Shown one piece after another: positions 10,213 through 19,379 of a DNA stretch of 64,000 bases; the first letter of the stretch is position 1, and every line of letters begins with the position of its first letter. The stretch covers positions 2,604,001-2,668,000 of the forward strand of contig NZ_CP019650.1 in NCBI RefSeq assembly GCF_001999945.1. Direction: 5' to 3'. Position numbers and translations under genes: made by a program. Source of the stretch: Microbulbifer agarilyticus. Lineage in GTDB: Bacteria > Pseudomonadota > Gammaproteobacteria > Pseudomonadales > Cellvibrionaceae. The notes under the pieces were generated by a model, which worked only from the letters and a program-made list of their open reading frames with translations, was not told where the DNA came from and did not search any database.

Positions 10213-11058
10213 TCAGAGATACTTGGGCAATTCGCTGGCGAGCGCCGCCATAGTGAAAACCGGTAACGCCGCCGTGAGGCTATCCAATCGGTCAAGAATA
10301 CCGCCATGCCCCGGCAAAATTCGGCTGCTGTCCTTAATGCCGCGGTGACGCTTGAACATACTCTCGACCAGGTCACCAATAACGGAGGCAAGCGCCGTCA
10401 CCAGTACACCGACAGTAAACAGCACTGTATTTTTGGTCGGCAGATCGAACGCCACCGACACACCCAACGCGAGAACCAGACAGGCCGCAAGCCCACCGAA
10501 AAAGCCTTCCCAGGATTTTCCCGGGCTCACTTCTCGCGCCAACTTATGCTTGCCGAACTTACGTCCGACAAAGTAGGCACCCACGTCGGCGGCAACCACA
10601 ACGGCCACCACAAACAGCACCAGCCAGGCGCCATGTTCGAGCCCCTGCAAAATCACCACCGACAACCATGCCGGTACCAGTACTACCAGGCCAATAAACC
10701 CACGCGCCCAGCGGTTACCCCACAACATGGCACTGGCCGGATAGCCCTGTACCCACAGGAACGCCAGCGCCCACCAGCCACAGGCCACCGCCAGAATCTG
10801 GCGCGCGCGGTCGGTGTCGGGTGAGGAGAAGTCAAAATCGAATACATAATGTGCTGTGAGCACCAGCGCACCGCCCAAAGCGGCGAGAAACACGAACCGC
10901 AGTGCGCGATTCAAGTTGGATAAGTTGGCCCATTCCCAGCCACCGAGCAGAATAACGCCGGCAATCACAATGGAGAACCACTGCAGTGGCACGAAGAACA
11001 GCAGCCCCAGAAAAAGAGCAACCAACACCAGCGCGGTAATTATTCTTTGTTTTAGCAC
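10213..11058 (-). CDS. cdsA: Phosphatidate cytidylyltransferase
   Basis: CdsA is an integral inner-membrane enzyme making CDP-diacylglycerol, the precursor of all phospholipids. Repeated hydrophobic stretches fit the usual eight or so membrane segments. The family signature spans KRHRGIKDSSRILPGHGG, with ILDRLDS directly after it. I start at a GTG at 11058 with AAGGG eight bases upstream. The protein then begins VLKQRIITAL, which aligns with the start of E. coli CdsA, and is 281 residues long. The open frame runs further upstream into uppS, but that part has no conserved sequence. It sits 64 bases after uppS and 30 before dxr. Confidence 0.95.
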   Translation of the reverse strand: MLKQRIITALVLVALFLGLLFFVPLQWFSIVIAGVILLGGWEWANLSNLNRALRFVFLAALGGALVLTAHYVFDFDFSSPDTDRARQILAVACGWWALAFLWVQGYPASAMLWGNRWARGFIGLVVLVPAWLSVVILQGLEHGAWLVLFVVAVVVAADVGAYFVGRKFGKHKLAREVSPGKSWEGFFGGLAACLVLALGVSVAFDLPTKNTVLFTVGVLVTALASVIGDLVESMFKRHRGIKDSSRILPGHGGILDRLDSLTAALPVFTMAALASELPKYL

Positions 11059-11122
11059 CGTTAAACCCTTAAAACCTTCTAATTTGCTAACCCGAATCCC
11101 CAAAACGGTCGGCCCCTGCGAC

Positions 11123-11884
11123 TCAGGCCTGGGCTTCCAGCCCGTCTTCGCTGCGCCCACCGTAGCGGCGGTCACGCTGACGAAACGTATCCAGCGCCAA
11201 ATCAAGCGCCTCAACGTCGAAATCCGGCCACAGCGTATCCGTAAAATAGAACTCGCTGTATGCCGCCTGCCACAAGATAAAGTTACTGATGCGCTGCTCA
11301 CCGCTGGAGCGAATCACCAGGTCCACTGCTGGCAGATCCGACAACAGGATATGCTCGCCGAGCGACGCCTCATCGATAGAGTCCAGAGCACGCTCGCCTC
11401 TCGCCACTTCTTCAGCCAGCGCGCGCGCAGCCTGGGCGATATCCCACTGACCACCGTAATCTGCGGCAATCACCAGAGTACCGTTTTCACCATCTCGTGT
11501 AAGGCTTTCAGCCTCCACAATGGCGCGCTGCACGCGGGGAGAGAACCGGTCGCGGCGACCAATCACGCGCAACTGAACCCCCTGCTCCTGCATGCGCCGG
11601 GCTTCCCGGCGCAAGTAGGAGTGGAACAGGGTCATCAGCAACTCCACCTCTTTTGGTGGCCGCTGCCAGTTCTCACTGGAAAAGGCGAACAGCGTGAGCA
11701 CCTCAATCTGGCGCTCCTTACAAGCCTCAATCAGATCTCGAATCCGCTCGACACCTGCTTTATGACCGGCGGAAGGTGACAGGCCACGGCGCGCCGCCCA
11801 GCGGCCGTTTCCATCCATAATGATGGCGACATGTCGCGGGCCCGCCTGCATATGTGTTGCCACACCAGTACCGCCGGCAGACAT
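11123..11884 (-). CDS. uppS: Undecaprenyl diphosphate synthase
   Basis: UppS is a cis-prenyltransferase that builds the C55 lipid carrier for peptidoglycan and O-antigen units. The catalytic motif HVAIIMDGNGRWA is near residue 18. FAFSSENW follows, and the C-terminal block DLVIRSSGEQRISNFILWQ is typical. Length is 253 residues, as in E. coli. The ATG at 11884 shares its A with the frr stop (TGATG), so translation is probably coupled. An ATG at residue 12 would also keep all conserved residues. Confidence 0.96.
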   Translation of the reverse strand: MSAGGTGVATHMQAGPRHVAIIMDGNGRWAARRGLSPSAGHKAGVERIRDLIEACKERQIEVLTLFAFSSENWQRPPKEVELLMTLFHSYLRREARRMQEQGVQLRVIGRRDRFSPRVQRAIVEAESLTRDGENGTLVIAADYGGQWDIAQAARALAEEVARGERALDSIDEASLGEHILLSDLPAVDLVIRSSGEQRISNFILWQAAYSEFYFTDTLWPDFDVEALDLALDTFRQRDRRYGGRSEDGLEAQA

Positions 11885-12441
11885 CAGATTTCCATCAAGT
11901 CTTTTTCTTTTGTTGCCAGTGCCTTTTCCACCTCGGCAACGTATTTGTCGGTCAGCTTCTGGATATCATCCGCTGCACGACGCTCGTCGTCCTCGGAGAT
12001 TTCCTTATCCTTAACCAACGCCTTCACCTCTGCCAGCGCATCGCGACGGTTATTGCGGATGGACACGCGCGCGCTTTCCGCTTCACCTTTCGCCTGTTTG
12101 ATGAAGTTTTTACGGGTTTCTTCGGTCAACATCGGCATCGGAATACGAATCACCGCACCGGCTGTAGCCGGGTTCAGGCCCAGATCAGACTTCATAATGG
12201 CCTTTTCAATGTCTGGAACCAGGTTTTTCTCCCAAGGTGTTACAGACAAGGTACGCGCATCTTCAACGGTAACGTTGGCAACCTGAGAAAGAGGTGTGTC
12301 AGATCCGTAGTACGACACGTGGATACCGTCGAGAATGCTCGGATGGGCACGGCCAGTACGGATTTTGTTGAAGTTGCTACCAAGCGCTTCGATGGCTTTC
12401 CCCATGCGCGCTTCAGCTTGTTTTTTGATATCGTCAATCAC
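11884..12441 (-). CDS. frr: Ribosome recycling factor
   Basis: With EF-G, Frr splits the post-termination ribosome. The protein is 185 residues like its E. coli counterpart. It shows the conserved helix [15 protein letters not shown], the domain II segment [14 protein letters not shown], and the C-terminal long helix ending with the lysine-rich [13 protein letters not shown]. The start is a GTG at 12441, eight bases inside the end of pyrH (shared bases GTGATTGA). This gives a start that matches E. coli MISDIRK residue for residue and suggests coupling to pyrH. Confidence 0.96.
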   Translation of the reverse strand: MIDDIKKQAEARMGKAIEALGSNFNKIRTGRAHPSILDGIHVSYYGSDTPLSQVANVTVEDARTLSVTPWEKNLVPDIEKAIMKSDLGLNPATAGAVIRIPMPMLTEETRKNFIKQAKGEAESARVSIRNNRRDALAEVKALVKDKEISEDDERRAADDIQKLTDKYVAEVEKALATKEKDLMEI

Positions 12442-13174
12442 GATTCACTTCCTCTTCGATCAGTGTGCCCTCTTCACCACCCACAACGATATTGAGCAGT
12501 GCGCCGGTTTTATCCATGCGGAAGACCCGCACTGGCATATTGTGTTCGCGGCAGAGGCAGATTGCGGTTAGATCCATTACACCGAGCTTCTTGTCGAGAA
12601 CCTCGTCATACGTCAGACGGTCATAGCGGGTAGCATCAGGCACCAGCACGGGGTCGGCAGAATAAACGCCATCCACTTTCGTGGCCTTCAAAACCATTTC
12701 CGCTTCAATTTCGATTCCGCGCAAGCAGGCAGCGGAATCCGTGGTAAAGAATGGGTTACCGGTGCCGGCGGCAAAAATCAGCACCTCACCCCGTTCCAGA
12801 TAACGGATGGCTGCGCGGCGATCGTAGTGATCGACGATACCGCTCATCTGAATAGCAGACATCACGCGGGAGGAGATGTTGGAGCGCTCGAGCGCATCGC
12901 GCAGCGCCAGCGCGTTCATCACTGTGGCCAGCATACCCATGTGGTCACCAGTCACCCGATCGAGTCCGGCTGCATTCAGTGCAGCACCGCGGAACAGGTT
13001 ACCGCCACCGACCACCAGACCGACTTGAACACCAATACCCACCAGCTGGCCAATTTCCAGGGCCATTTTGTCGAGCACTTTGGGGCTGATACCAAACCCC
13101 TGTTCGCCCATCAGCTCTTCTCCGCTGAGCTTTAACAGGATTCGCTTGTACTTGCGGTCTTTAATACCTGGCAT
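12434..13174 (-). CDS. pyrH: Uridylate kinase
   Basis: PyrH phosphorylates UMP to UDP and belongs to the amino-acid-kinase fold, active as a hexamer in the cytosol. The phosphate-binding start [20 protein letters not shown], the glycine loop [10 protein letters not shown] and the region [14 protein letters not shown] with [12 protein letters not shown] are all present. Length is 246 residues, near the E. coli 241. The gene lies 291 bases after tsf. That gap holds two hairpins and might separate expression of the pyrH-frr-uppS block from rpsB-tsf. Confidence 0.97.
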   Translation of the reverse strand: MPGIKDRKYKRILLKLSGEELMGEQGFGISPKVLDKMALEIGQLVGIGVQVGLVVGGGNLFRGAALNAAGLDRVTGDHMGMLATVMNALALRDALERSNISSRVMSAIQMSGIVDHYDRRAAIRYLERGEVLIFAAGTGNPFFTTDSAACLRGIEIEAEMVLKATKVDGVYSADPVLVPDATRYDRLTYDEVLDKKLGVMDLTAICLCREHNMPVRVFRMDKTGALLNIVVGGEEGTLIEEEVNRD

Positions 13175-13376
13175 CCCTTGTTCCTCAACTGTTACGGGCT
13201 AAATTCTGTGTTGAGACGCAACCGGAATTCCGATTCGCGCCCGCCGAACATTACAACAAATTCGGCGCTATACCTATGGCTACACCTATCTGGCCGGGCC
13301 CAAATAGCGAGTTTGCATCGCTTTCCTGCCCAATAGCTCAGATATTGAACAGAATTTTCCCCTGAGCCAGATACTA

Positions 13377-13453
13377 CAGCGGGGTGCCCCGGAAGTATTC
13401 TAATGAACACACCGGGAGCACCCCGCTGGTACCGGCGACCCGGAGGTCACCGG
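13377..13453 (-). other. Two adjacent RNA hairpins between tsf and pyrH
   Basis: In the minus-strand transcript, just after the tsf stop, bases 13453-13445 pair with 13440-13432 (nine pairs, one G-U). Then 13428-13412 pair with 13392-13377 through about 16 pairs with a single bulged base and a 19-base loop. No run of T follows either stem, so these are not standard intrinsic terminators. They could protect the 3' end of rpsB-tsf mRNA or act as a processing or attenuation site. The rest of 13175-13465 shows nothing else recognisable. Confidence 0.6.
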
Positions 13454-13465
13454 CTGAGTCGAGCA

Positions 13466-14329
13466 TCAAGAGCTGGATTTCACCTGAGCGGCTACTTCCG
13501 CTGCGAAATCCACTTCTTCCTTCTCGATACCTTCACCAACTTCGAAACGCAGGAAGCTGGATACGTCGCCACCAGCGTCTTTCGCCAACTTGGCTACAGT
13601 AACGTCAGGATTCTTAACAAAAGGCTGCTCTACCAAGCTGTTCTCTTTCAGGAACTTCTTGATACGACCACCCATCATCTTCTCTACGATCTCGGCAGGC
13701 TTGCCTTCCATATCCGGCTGAGCCTTGATGATGTCCTTCTCTTTCTCCAGCACGTCAGACGGCATATCTTCCGGCTTAACAACCTGCGGATTAACCGCAG
13801 TTACGTGCATGGCAATATCGCGCGCAGTTTCAACGTCGCCGCCGCTCAGAGCAACGATCGCAGCAATACGGTTGTTGGAGTGAACGTAAGCACCAACCAC
13901 CGGCGCTTCCACCAGCTCGATACGACGCACACCGATGTTCTCGCCGATCTTCTGTACCAGCGCTTCACGAGCATTTTCCAGCTCACCTTCCATCAGCGCA
14001 GCAACGTCCGCCTGACGATCCGCGAATGCCTTATCAACCACTTTGGCAACGAATGCCTGGAAGTTTTCGTCGCGTGCAACGAAGTCAGTCTCGGAGTTTA
14101 CTTCTACCAGAACACCGTAGCTGCCGCCTTCTGCAACTTTTGCAGCAACAACGCCGTCAGCAGCGGTTCGACCTGCTTTCTTAGCGGCCTTCAGGCCAGA
14201 CGCCTTGCGCAGATCTTCAATCGCTTTTTCGATGTCACCATCGGCCGCGGTCAGTGCCTTTTTGCACTCCATCATCGGCAGCCCGGTGCGCTCGCGCAGT
14301 TCTTTTACCATTGACGCAGTAATCGCCAT
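13466..14329 (-). CDS. tsf: Translation elongation factor Ts
   Basis: EF-Ts is the nucleotide exchange factor of EF-Tu. The N-terminal UBA-like domain reads [19 protein letters not shown]. The conserved core motif [11 protein letters not shown], in which the Asp and Phe contact EF-Tu, is at about residues 80-90. The two subdomains and C-terminal helix [14 protein letters not shown] complete 287 residues, against 283 in E. coli. It follows rpsB after 132 bases containing a terminator-like stem, the arrangement known from E. coli. Confidence 0.97.
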   Translation of the reverse strand: MAITASMVKELRERTGLPMMECKKALTAADGDIEKAIEDLRKASGLKAAKKAGRTAADGVVAAKVAEGGSYGVLVEVNSETDFVARDENFQAFVAKVVDKAFADRQADVAALMEGELENAREALVQKIGENIGVRRIELVEAPVVGAYVHSNNRIAAIVALSGGDVETARDIAMHVTAVNPQVVKPEDMPSDVLEKEKDIIKAQPDMEGKPAEIVEKMMGGRIKKFLKENSLVEQPFVKNPDVTVAKLAKDAGGDVSSFLRFEVGEGIEKEEVDFAAEVAAQVKSSS

Positions 14330-14372
14330 GATTCAATCCTCGGGTTCAGATTCAAATTCTTTGTTGGATTTG

Positions 14373-14403
14373 AAAAAAAGGGGCCGGATAGATGGCCCCT
14401 TTT
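14373..14403 (-). terminator. Intrinsic terminator/attenuator between rpsB and tsf
   Basis: On the minus strand GGGGCC (14399-14394 side) pairs with GGCCCC (14385-14380) around an eight-base loop, followed by seven T (14379-14373). Four A on the 5' side extend the stem. This is a full intrinsic terminator inside an operon, so it likely lets most transcripts stop after rpsB and a fraction continue into tsf. Confidence 0.8.
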
Positions 14404-14461
14404 CCCTGCAGCGTAACTAAAAACTGTTACACCGCCAGTAGCCTGCAGCGACAACCCCGAA

Positions 14462-15211
14462 TTAGGAGTCCGCAGCCTGCTGATTGTCGTTAGCTTCTAC
14501 GTATTCGCTCTGAGCAGCAGCGCCACCAGCTTCCGCAGTACCAGCCAGTACAGCGTCTGCTACCGCAGTGGTGTACAGCTTGATCGCGCGGATGGCGTCG
14601 TCGTTACCAGGGATTACGTAGTCAACACCTTCCGGGCTGCTGTTGGTATCAACGATACCGATAACAGGGATACCCAGCTTGTTGGCTTCTTGAATGGCGA
14701 TACGCTCGTGCTCAACGTCGATCACGAACAGTACGTCCGGCAGACCACCCATGTCTTTGATACCACCGATGGAGCGCTCAAGCTTCTCCATGGTACGGGT
14801 GCGCATCAGAGCTTCTTTCTTGGTCAGCTTCTCGAAGGTACCGTCCTGAGACTGCGCTTCAAGATCGCGGAAACGCTTGATGGAAGCGCGAATGGTTTTG
14901 TAGTTGGTGAGCATACCACCCAGCCAGCGGTTGCTGACGTAAGGCTGACCTGCACGCTCGGCCTGCTCTTTGATGGACTTCTGCGCTGCGCGCTTGGTGC
15001 CAACAAAAAGGATCTTCTTCTTCTGTGCAGCCATGCCTTTGATGACTTGCAGAGCTTCGTTGAAGGCCGGAACAGTGTGCTCCAGGTTGATGATGTGAAT
15101 CTTGTTGCGAGCACCAAAGATGTATTCACCCATCTTCGGGTTCCAGTAGCGAGTCTGGTGACCAAAATGGACACCAGCCTGCAGCATATCGCGCATGCTG
15201 ACTTGCGGCAT
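14462..15211 (-). CDS. rpsB: 30S ribosomal protein S2
   Basis: S2 binds late to the 30S subunit near the mRNA exit and S1. The start [20 protein letters not shown] is almost the same as in E. coli. Later blocks [12 protein letters not shown] and [23 protein letters not shown] are family hallmarks. I use the ATG at 15211 (249 residues), which has GAGG six bases upstream, not the open-frame start at 15229. The C-terminal tail is short and acidic. In E. coli S2 represses its own operon through the mRNA leader. The leader here runs from 15212 to about 15430. Confidence 0.97.
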   Translation of the reverse strand: MPQVSMRDMLQAGVHFGHQTRYWNPKMGEYIFGARNKIHIINLEHTVPAFNEALQVIKGMAAQKKKILFVGTKRAAQKSIKEQAERAGQPYVSNRWLGGMLTNYKTIRASIKRFRDLEAQSQDGTFEKLTKKEALMRTRTMEKLERSIGGIKDMGGLPDVLFVIDVEHERIAIQEANKLGIPVIGIVDTNSSPEGVDYVIPGNDDAIRAIKLYTTAVADAVLAGTAEAGGAAAQSEYVEANDNQQAADS

Positions 15212-15740
15212 AATAAACCTCAAATTCAATAGCGGAGGCAGACGACCAGATTAAAAGGATCGAATGCTTCCCGGGTTTTATCCTCCATATACCCCATTTA
15301 CCAATCCTTGAGAGCACGTTAGGTCACTCAAAGACACCCAGGTGAATGTGCCGGTATATGTGCGGCGTTTGTTAAGAGCAGCGAAACTCACCACTCTTTG
15401 TTTAGTTTCACTTCAGGCACTGCCCAAAGCGGCGCGCTTTATACCATATAACTGGGACAGCGGGAAGTGTGACTGGCGCCACAAAAGTGGCTACCAAGGT
15501 GTATCAGGTCACACGCACAATTAACGGCCACTGGGTCACCTAATGCCCCACACCTGTAATTCCGCTACAATATCGCGCCGCTTCTAGGCTGAACCTAGAT
15601 CAGCCCGCCCTGTTGCAGCGCAACCCGAGTGGCCTGCGACAATGGAAGCACTAGGAAATATATGGTCGACGCCGCCCTATTTTAGCGTCGAACTGGCGCC
15701 AAAATTGCCACAAACTGCTACAAACACCCTGGAAAGATTC
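15212..15740. other. Divergent intergenic region between rpsB and map
   Basis: This 529-base gap separates two divergent genes. On the minus side it holds the long rpsB leader, with a possible -10 at 15443-15438. On the plus side a TACAAT at 15566-15571 may serve map, although I see no good -35. A small inverted repeat CTAGG/CCTAG lies at 15584-15598. The open frame that extends map upstream to 15642 has no conserved sequence. I cannot assign an RNA family by eye, though the place matches the rpsB leader RNA of enterics. Confidence 0.5.
15438..15443 (-). promoter_or_regulatory. Candidate -10 element of the rpsB promoter
   Basis: On the minus strand TATAAA is followed at once by GCGCGCC. A GC-rich discriminator next to the -10 is typical of promoters of ribosomal components that ppGpp shuts down. 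The -35 is weak, so the exact placement is uncertain. Transcripts would have a leader of about 220 bases before rpsB. Confidence 0.4.
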
Positions 15741-16511
15741 ATGACCAATCCTGTAAAGACACCCGAACAAATCGCCAAAATGCGCACCGCCGGCCGCCTG
15801 GCTGCGGAAGTATTGGAGATGATCGGTGAATACGTGGTTCCGGGTGTCACCACAGAAGAGTTGGATCGCCGTTGTCATGACTACATCGTCAATGTGCAGG
15901 ACGCCATCCCCGCCTGCCTCGGCTATCGCGGTTTCCCCAAGTCTATCTGCACCTCGGTCAACGAAGTGATCTGTCACGGCATCCCCTCAGACTCCAAGGT
16001 CCTGAAAAAGGGCGACATCATTAATATTGATGTCACGGTCATCAAAGACGGCTGGTATGGCGACACCTCCAAGATGTATTTCGTCGGTAAACCCGCAGCC
16101 CACGCCGAGCGCCTGGTCAAGGTGACTCAGGAGTGCCTGTACAAGGCCATCGAGATCGTAAAACCCGGCACGACTCTCGGGGACATTGGCCACGTGATCC
16201 AGCAACACGCAGAGAAAAATTATTACTCCGTGGTGAAAGACTTCTGCGGCCACGGTATCGGCGATGTGTTCCACGAAGACCCGCAAGTTCTGCACTACGG
16301 CAAGCCCGGTACCGGCCAGGTGCTGGAAGAAGGCATGACCTTTACCATCGAACCTATGATAAACGCCGGCAAGCCAGGCAGCCGCGTTTTGCGCGATGGC
16401 TGGACCGCTGTCACCGTCGACCGCCGCCTGTCCGCACAGTGGGAACACACCATGGCTGTAACCAGCGATGGCGTGGAAGTATTCACCGCGCGTAAAGAAG
16501 AGTCTTTTTGA
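15741..16511 (+). CDS. map: Methionine aminopeptidase type I
   Basis: Map removes the initiator methionine from new proteins. It is a dimetal pita-bread enzyme. Metal ligands can be placed in INIDVTVIKDGWYGDTS (two Asp), CGHGIGDVFHEDP (His), TFTIEPM (Glu) and QWEHTM (Glu). The ATG at 15741 has GGAAAG six bases upstream and gives 256 residues, against 264 in E. coli. The longer frame from 15642 is ignored. It is divergent from rpsB and lies 61 bases before glnD, the same order as in E. coli. Confidence 0.97.
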   Translation: MTNPVKTPEQIAKMRTAGRLAAEVLEMIGEYVVPGVTTEELDRRCHDYIVNVQDAIPACLGYRGFPKSICTSVNEVICHGIPSDSKVLKKGDIINIDVTVIKDGWYGDTSKMYFVGKPAAHAERLVKVTQECLYKAIEIVKPGTTLGDIGHVIQQHAEKNYYSVVKDFCGHGIGDVFHEDPQVLHYGKPGTGQVLEEGMTFTIEPMINAGKPGSRVLRDGWTAVTVDRRLSAQWEHTMAVTSDGVEVFTARKEESF

Positions 16512-16572
16512 CGCAGCGGCACAGATTTTCCCCAAGGTAAGGCATCAACAGGGTTAAACGGATTCCTCGCAC

Positions 16573-19308
16573 ATGAACTCTCCGCAGCTGGCTGAAATAC
16601 CGCACTTTGAAAAACCCCTGTTCTTTTTCGACCAGTCCCGCTTCCGGCGGGATCTCGCGGAGGGCGCACGCCCACTGCTGGAAATCTTCAAAGATGCGGT
16701 CGGCGCCGCGGACACCCATATGGCACGGCGCTTCCGTGAGGGCGAGGATGTCCGCACTCTGGTGTACGAGCGCGCGCTCTTCGTCGACTGTCTGCTGCAT
16801 TACGCCTGGTACCAGTACCAGTGGCCCGAGACCATTAGCCTGCTCGCCGTAGGCGGTTATGGACGCGGCGAACTGCATCCTCGGTCGGACATTGACCTGC
16901 TGATCCTGACCACGGAAAAACCCAGCGCCACCGTCGTCGACAATATTGAACGGCTCGTGGCGTTCCTGTGGGATTTGAAACTCGATATCGGTCACTCCGT
17001 GCGAAGCATCGATGACTGCATCGAAATGGCGGAGGAAGATATTACCGTCGCCACCAATCTGATGGAGTGCCGCACGGTCGTCGGCAATCCGGCGCTACAC
17101 GAAGCGCTGGCCAAGCGAATGACCCCGGAATGCCTGTGGCCCGCGGATAAATTCTTCAGCGCCAAATACGCCGAACAGCAAGCCCGCCACAGCAAGCAGC
17201 AGGGAGCCGAGTACAACCTCGAGCCCAACATCAAAAATGCCCCCGGCGGACTGCGGGATATCCAGACCATCAACTGGGTAGCCAAACGCTACTTCCAGGT
17301 ACGCACCCTCAAACAACTTCAAGGTAAAGGCTTCTTCACCGAAGAAGAGTTCGCCATCCTGCAATCCGGCGAAGACTTCCTGTGGCGTGTGCGCTACGGC
17401 CTCCACCTGCTGGCGGGACGCCCCGAGGAGCGCCTGCTGTTCGATTACCAGCGCGAACTCGCCCGCGAATTTGGCTACAAGGACAACGACACCCACCTTG
17501 CGGTGGAGCAGTTCATGCACACCTACTACCGCATCGTGATGGCGCTGCGGGAACTGAACGATGTATTGCTGCAATTCCTGGACGAGGTAATCCTGCAGCG
17601 CGGCAAGCACCTGCCGGTTACGCCCATCAATGAGCGCTTCCAGCTACGTGGCAATACCATCGAAGCCGCGGTCACTCGCACCTTTACCGAATATCCTTCC
17701 GCGCTGCTGGAAATATTTGTGTTGATGGCGGAAAACCCGCAGATCGACGGTGTGCGTGCATCCACTATCCGCTTAATTCGCGAACATCGACACCTGATCG
17801 ACGACCGCTTCCGCGCTGACCCGGTCAATGCACAACTATTTATGCAGCTGGTGCGCAGCCCTCGCGGCCTCTCCAAACAGCTCACACGGATGACACGCTA
17901 CGGCATTCTCGGCCGCTACCTGCCAGAATTTGGCCGGGTCACCGGGCAAATGCAGCACGACCTGTTCCACATCTACACGGTCGACGCACATACACTGCAG
18001 GTCGTGCGCAACATGCGCAGCTTCCGCAGCAAAGAGGCCTGGGAAAAATTCCCCCTGGCCGCAGAGATACTCTCGCGCATGCGCAAACCCGAGCTGCTGT
18101 ATATCGCGGGCCTCTACCACGATATTGCCAAAGGTCGCGGCGGCGACCACTCCAAACTGGGGGTCGCCGACGCAGACGCCTTCTGCCGCCGGCACGACCT
18201 CTCAGCGCGTGACCGACGCCTGGTGTGCTGGCTGGTAGAAAAGCACCTGCTGATGAGTGCGGTGTCGCAAAAGCAGGACATTACCGACCCGGAGGTGGTG
18301 CACAGTTTCGCCGCTGAAGTCGGCGATCGCGAACATCTGGACTACCTCTACGCGCTGACAGTTGCAGACATCAACGCGACAAATCCGGACCTGTGGAACA
18401 GCTGGCGCGCGAGCCTGATGCGCCAGCTCTACCAATACACCCAGCGCGCCCTGCGCCGCGGACTGGAAAACCCCATCGACCGCGACGAGATTTACGAAGA
18501 GACTCAGGCTCAGGCACGCAACATGCTGCGTGCCATGGGTATTCCAAGTAACTCCGTGGAAGACATCTGGTGTGAAATGGGTGAGGACTACTTCGTACGC
18601 GAAAGCGCCGACAGTATCACCTGGCACACCGCGGCGATTTATCAACTGCAAAAGGACCCGGAGCGGGACGAAGACAGCGATACCCTAGTCCTTACCCGCA
18701 ACTCCGGCCCCGGCGAGCACGACGGTGCCACTGAAGTGTTTGTGTACACGCCCGACCGACCCAACGTATTTGCCGCTGTGGTAACCGGTCTGGACATGCT
18801 CAACCTGAACATTCACGACGCGCGCCTGTACAGCTCCGCCGCCGGCTACACACTGGACACTTTTTACGTGCTGGATGAATCGGGCCAGCCCCTGCTGGAC
18901 GAACCCCATCGCCTCGAACAGATTCGCAACACCCTGCAGGAAGAGCTCAAGCTGGTAGAGGATTACTCCAAGGTCATCAAACGGCGAACACCCCGCCGCC
19001 TGAAAATGTTCCACCTGGCCAGCCAGGCCCACATTTCCACCGAGCCCGGCGACACCTACAGTACGCTCGAGATCACCAGCGCTGACCGACCCGGACTACT
19101 CGCGCGCATCGCGCGGATCTTCATTACCCATGATCTGCGCCTGCACAATGCGAAGATTTCCACCCTTGGTGAACGGGTGGAAGATATCTTCCACATCACC
19201 GACAGCGAGGACCAACCTCTGGCCGACAACGCGCTCATCGAAACGCTGCAACAGGCCATTTGTCAGGAACTGGATGCTCATCAGGCGACATTGCCACCGC
19301 AACCCTGA
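16573..19308 (+). CDS. glnD: PII uridylyltransferase/uridylyl-removing enzyme
   Basis: GlnD senses glutamine and adds or removes UMP on PII proteins, setting nitrogen assimilation. The nucleotidyltransferase motif GGYGRGELHPRSDIDLLIL is at about residues 92-110. The HD domain with GLYHDIAKGRGGDHSKLG (around 515-535) performs removal. Two ACT domains close the protein: one starting EVFVYTPDRPNVFAAV, the other TLEITSADRPGLLARIARIF. Length is 911 residues, against 890 in E. coli. All four domains look intact. The gene is followed after 71 bases by dapC. Confidence 0.96.
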   Translation: MNSPQLAEIPHFEKPLFFFDQSRFRRDLAEGARPLLEIFKDAVGAADTHMARRFREGEDVRTLVYERALFVDCLLHYAWYQYQWPETISLLAVGGYGRGELHPRSDIDLLILTTEKPSATVVDNIERLVAFLWDLKLDIGHSVRSIDDCIEMAEEDITVATNLMECRTVVGNPALHEALAKRMTPECLWPADKFFSAKYAEQQARHSKQQGAEYNLEPNIKNAPGGLRDIQTINWVAKRYFQVRTLKQLQGKGFFTEEEFAILQSGEDFLWRVRYGLHLLAGRPEERLLFDYQRELAREFGYKDNDTHLAVEQFMHTYYRIVMALRELNDVLLQFLDEVILQRGKHLPVTPINERFQLRGNTIEAAVTRTFTEYPSALLEIFVLMAENPQIDGVRASTIRLIREHRHLIDDRFRADPVNAQLFMQLVRSPRGLSKQLTRMTRYGILGRYLPEFGRVTGQMQHDLFHIYTVDAHTLQVVRNMRSFRSKEAWEKFPLAAEILSRMRKPELLYIAGLYHDIAKGRGGDHSKLGVADADAFCRRHDLSARDRRLVCWLVEKHLLMSAVSQKQDITDPEVVHSFAAEVGDREHLDYLYALTVADINATNPDLWNSWRASLMRQLYQYTQRALRRGLENPIDRDEIYEETQAQARNMLRAMGIPSNSVEDIWCEMGEDYFVRESADSITWHTAAIYQLQKDPERDEDSDTLVLTRNSGPGEHDGATEVFVYTPDRPNVFAAVVTGLDMLNLNIHDARLYSSAAGYTLDTFYVLDESGQPLLDEPHRLEQIRNTLQEELKLVEDYSKVIKRRTPRRLKMFHLASQAHISTEPGDTYSTLEITSADRPGLLARIARIFITHDLRLHNAKISTLGERVEDIFHITDSEDQPLADNALIETLQQAICQELDAHQATLPPQP

Positions 19309-19379
19309 GGGTGGCGATGGCAAGGAACCGATCCGACGCCGGATCAGCAAGGAATTAGCTCTGTAAACAGACCGATAAT

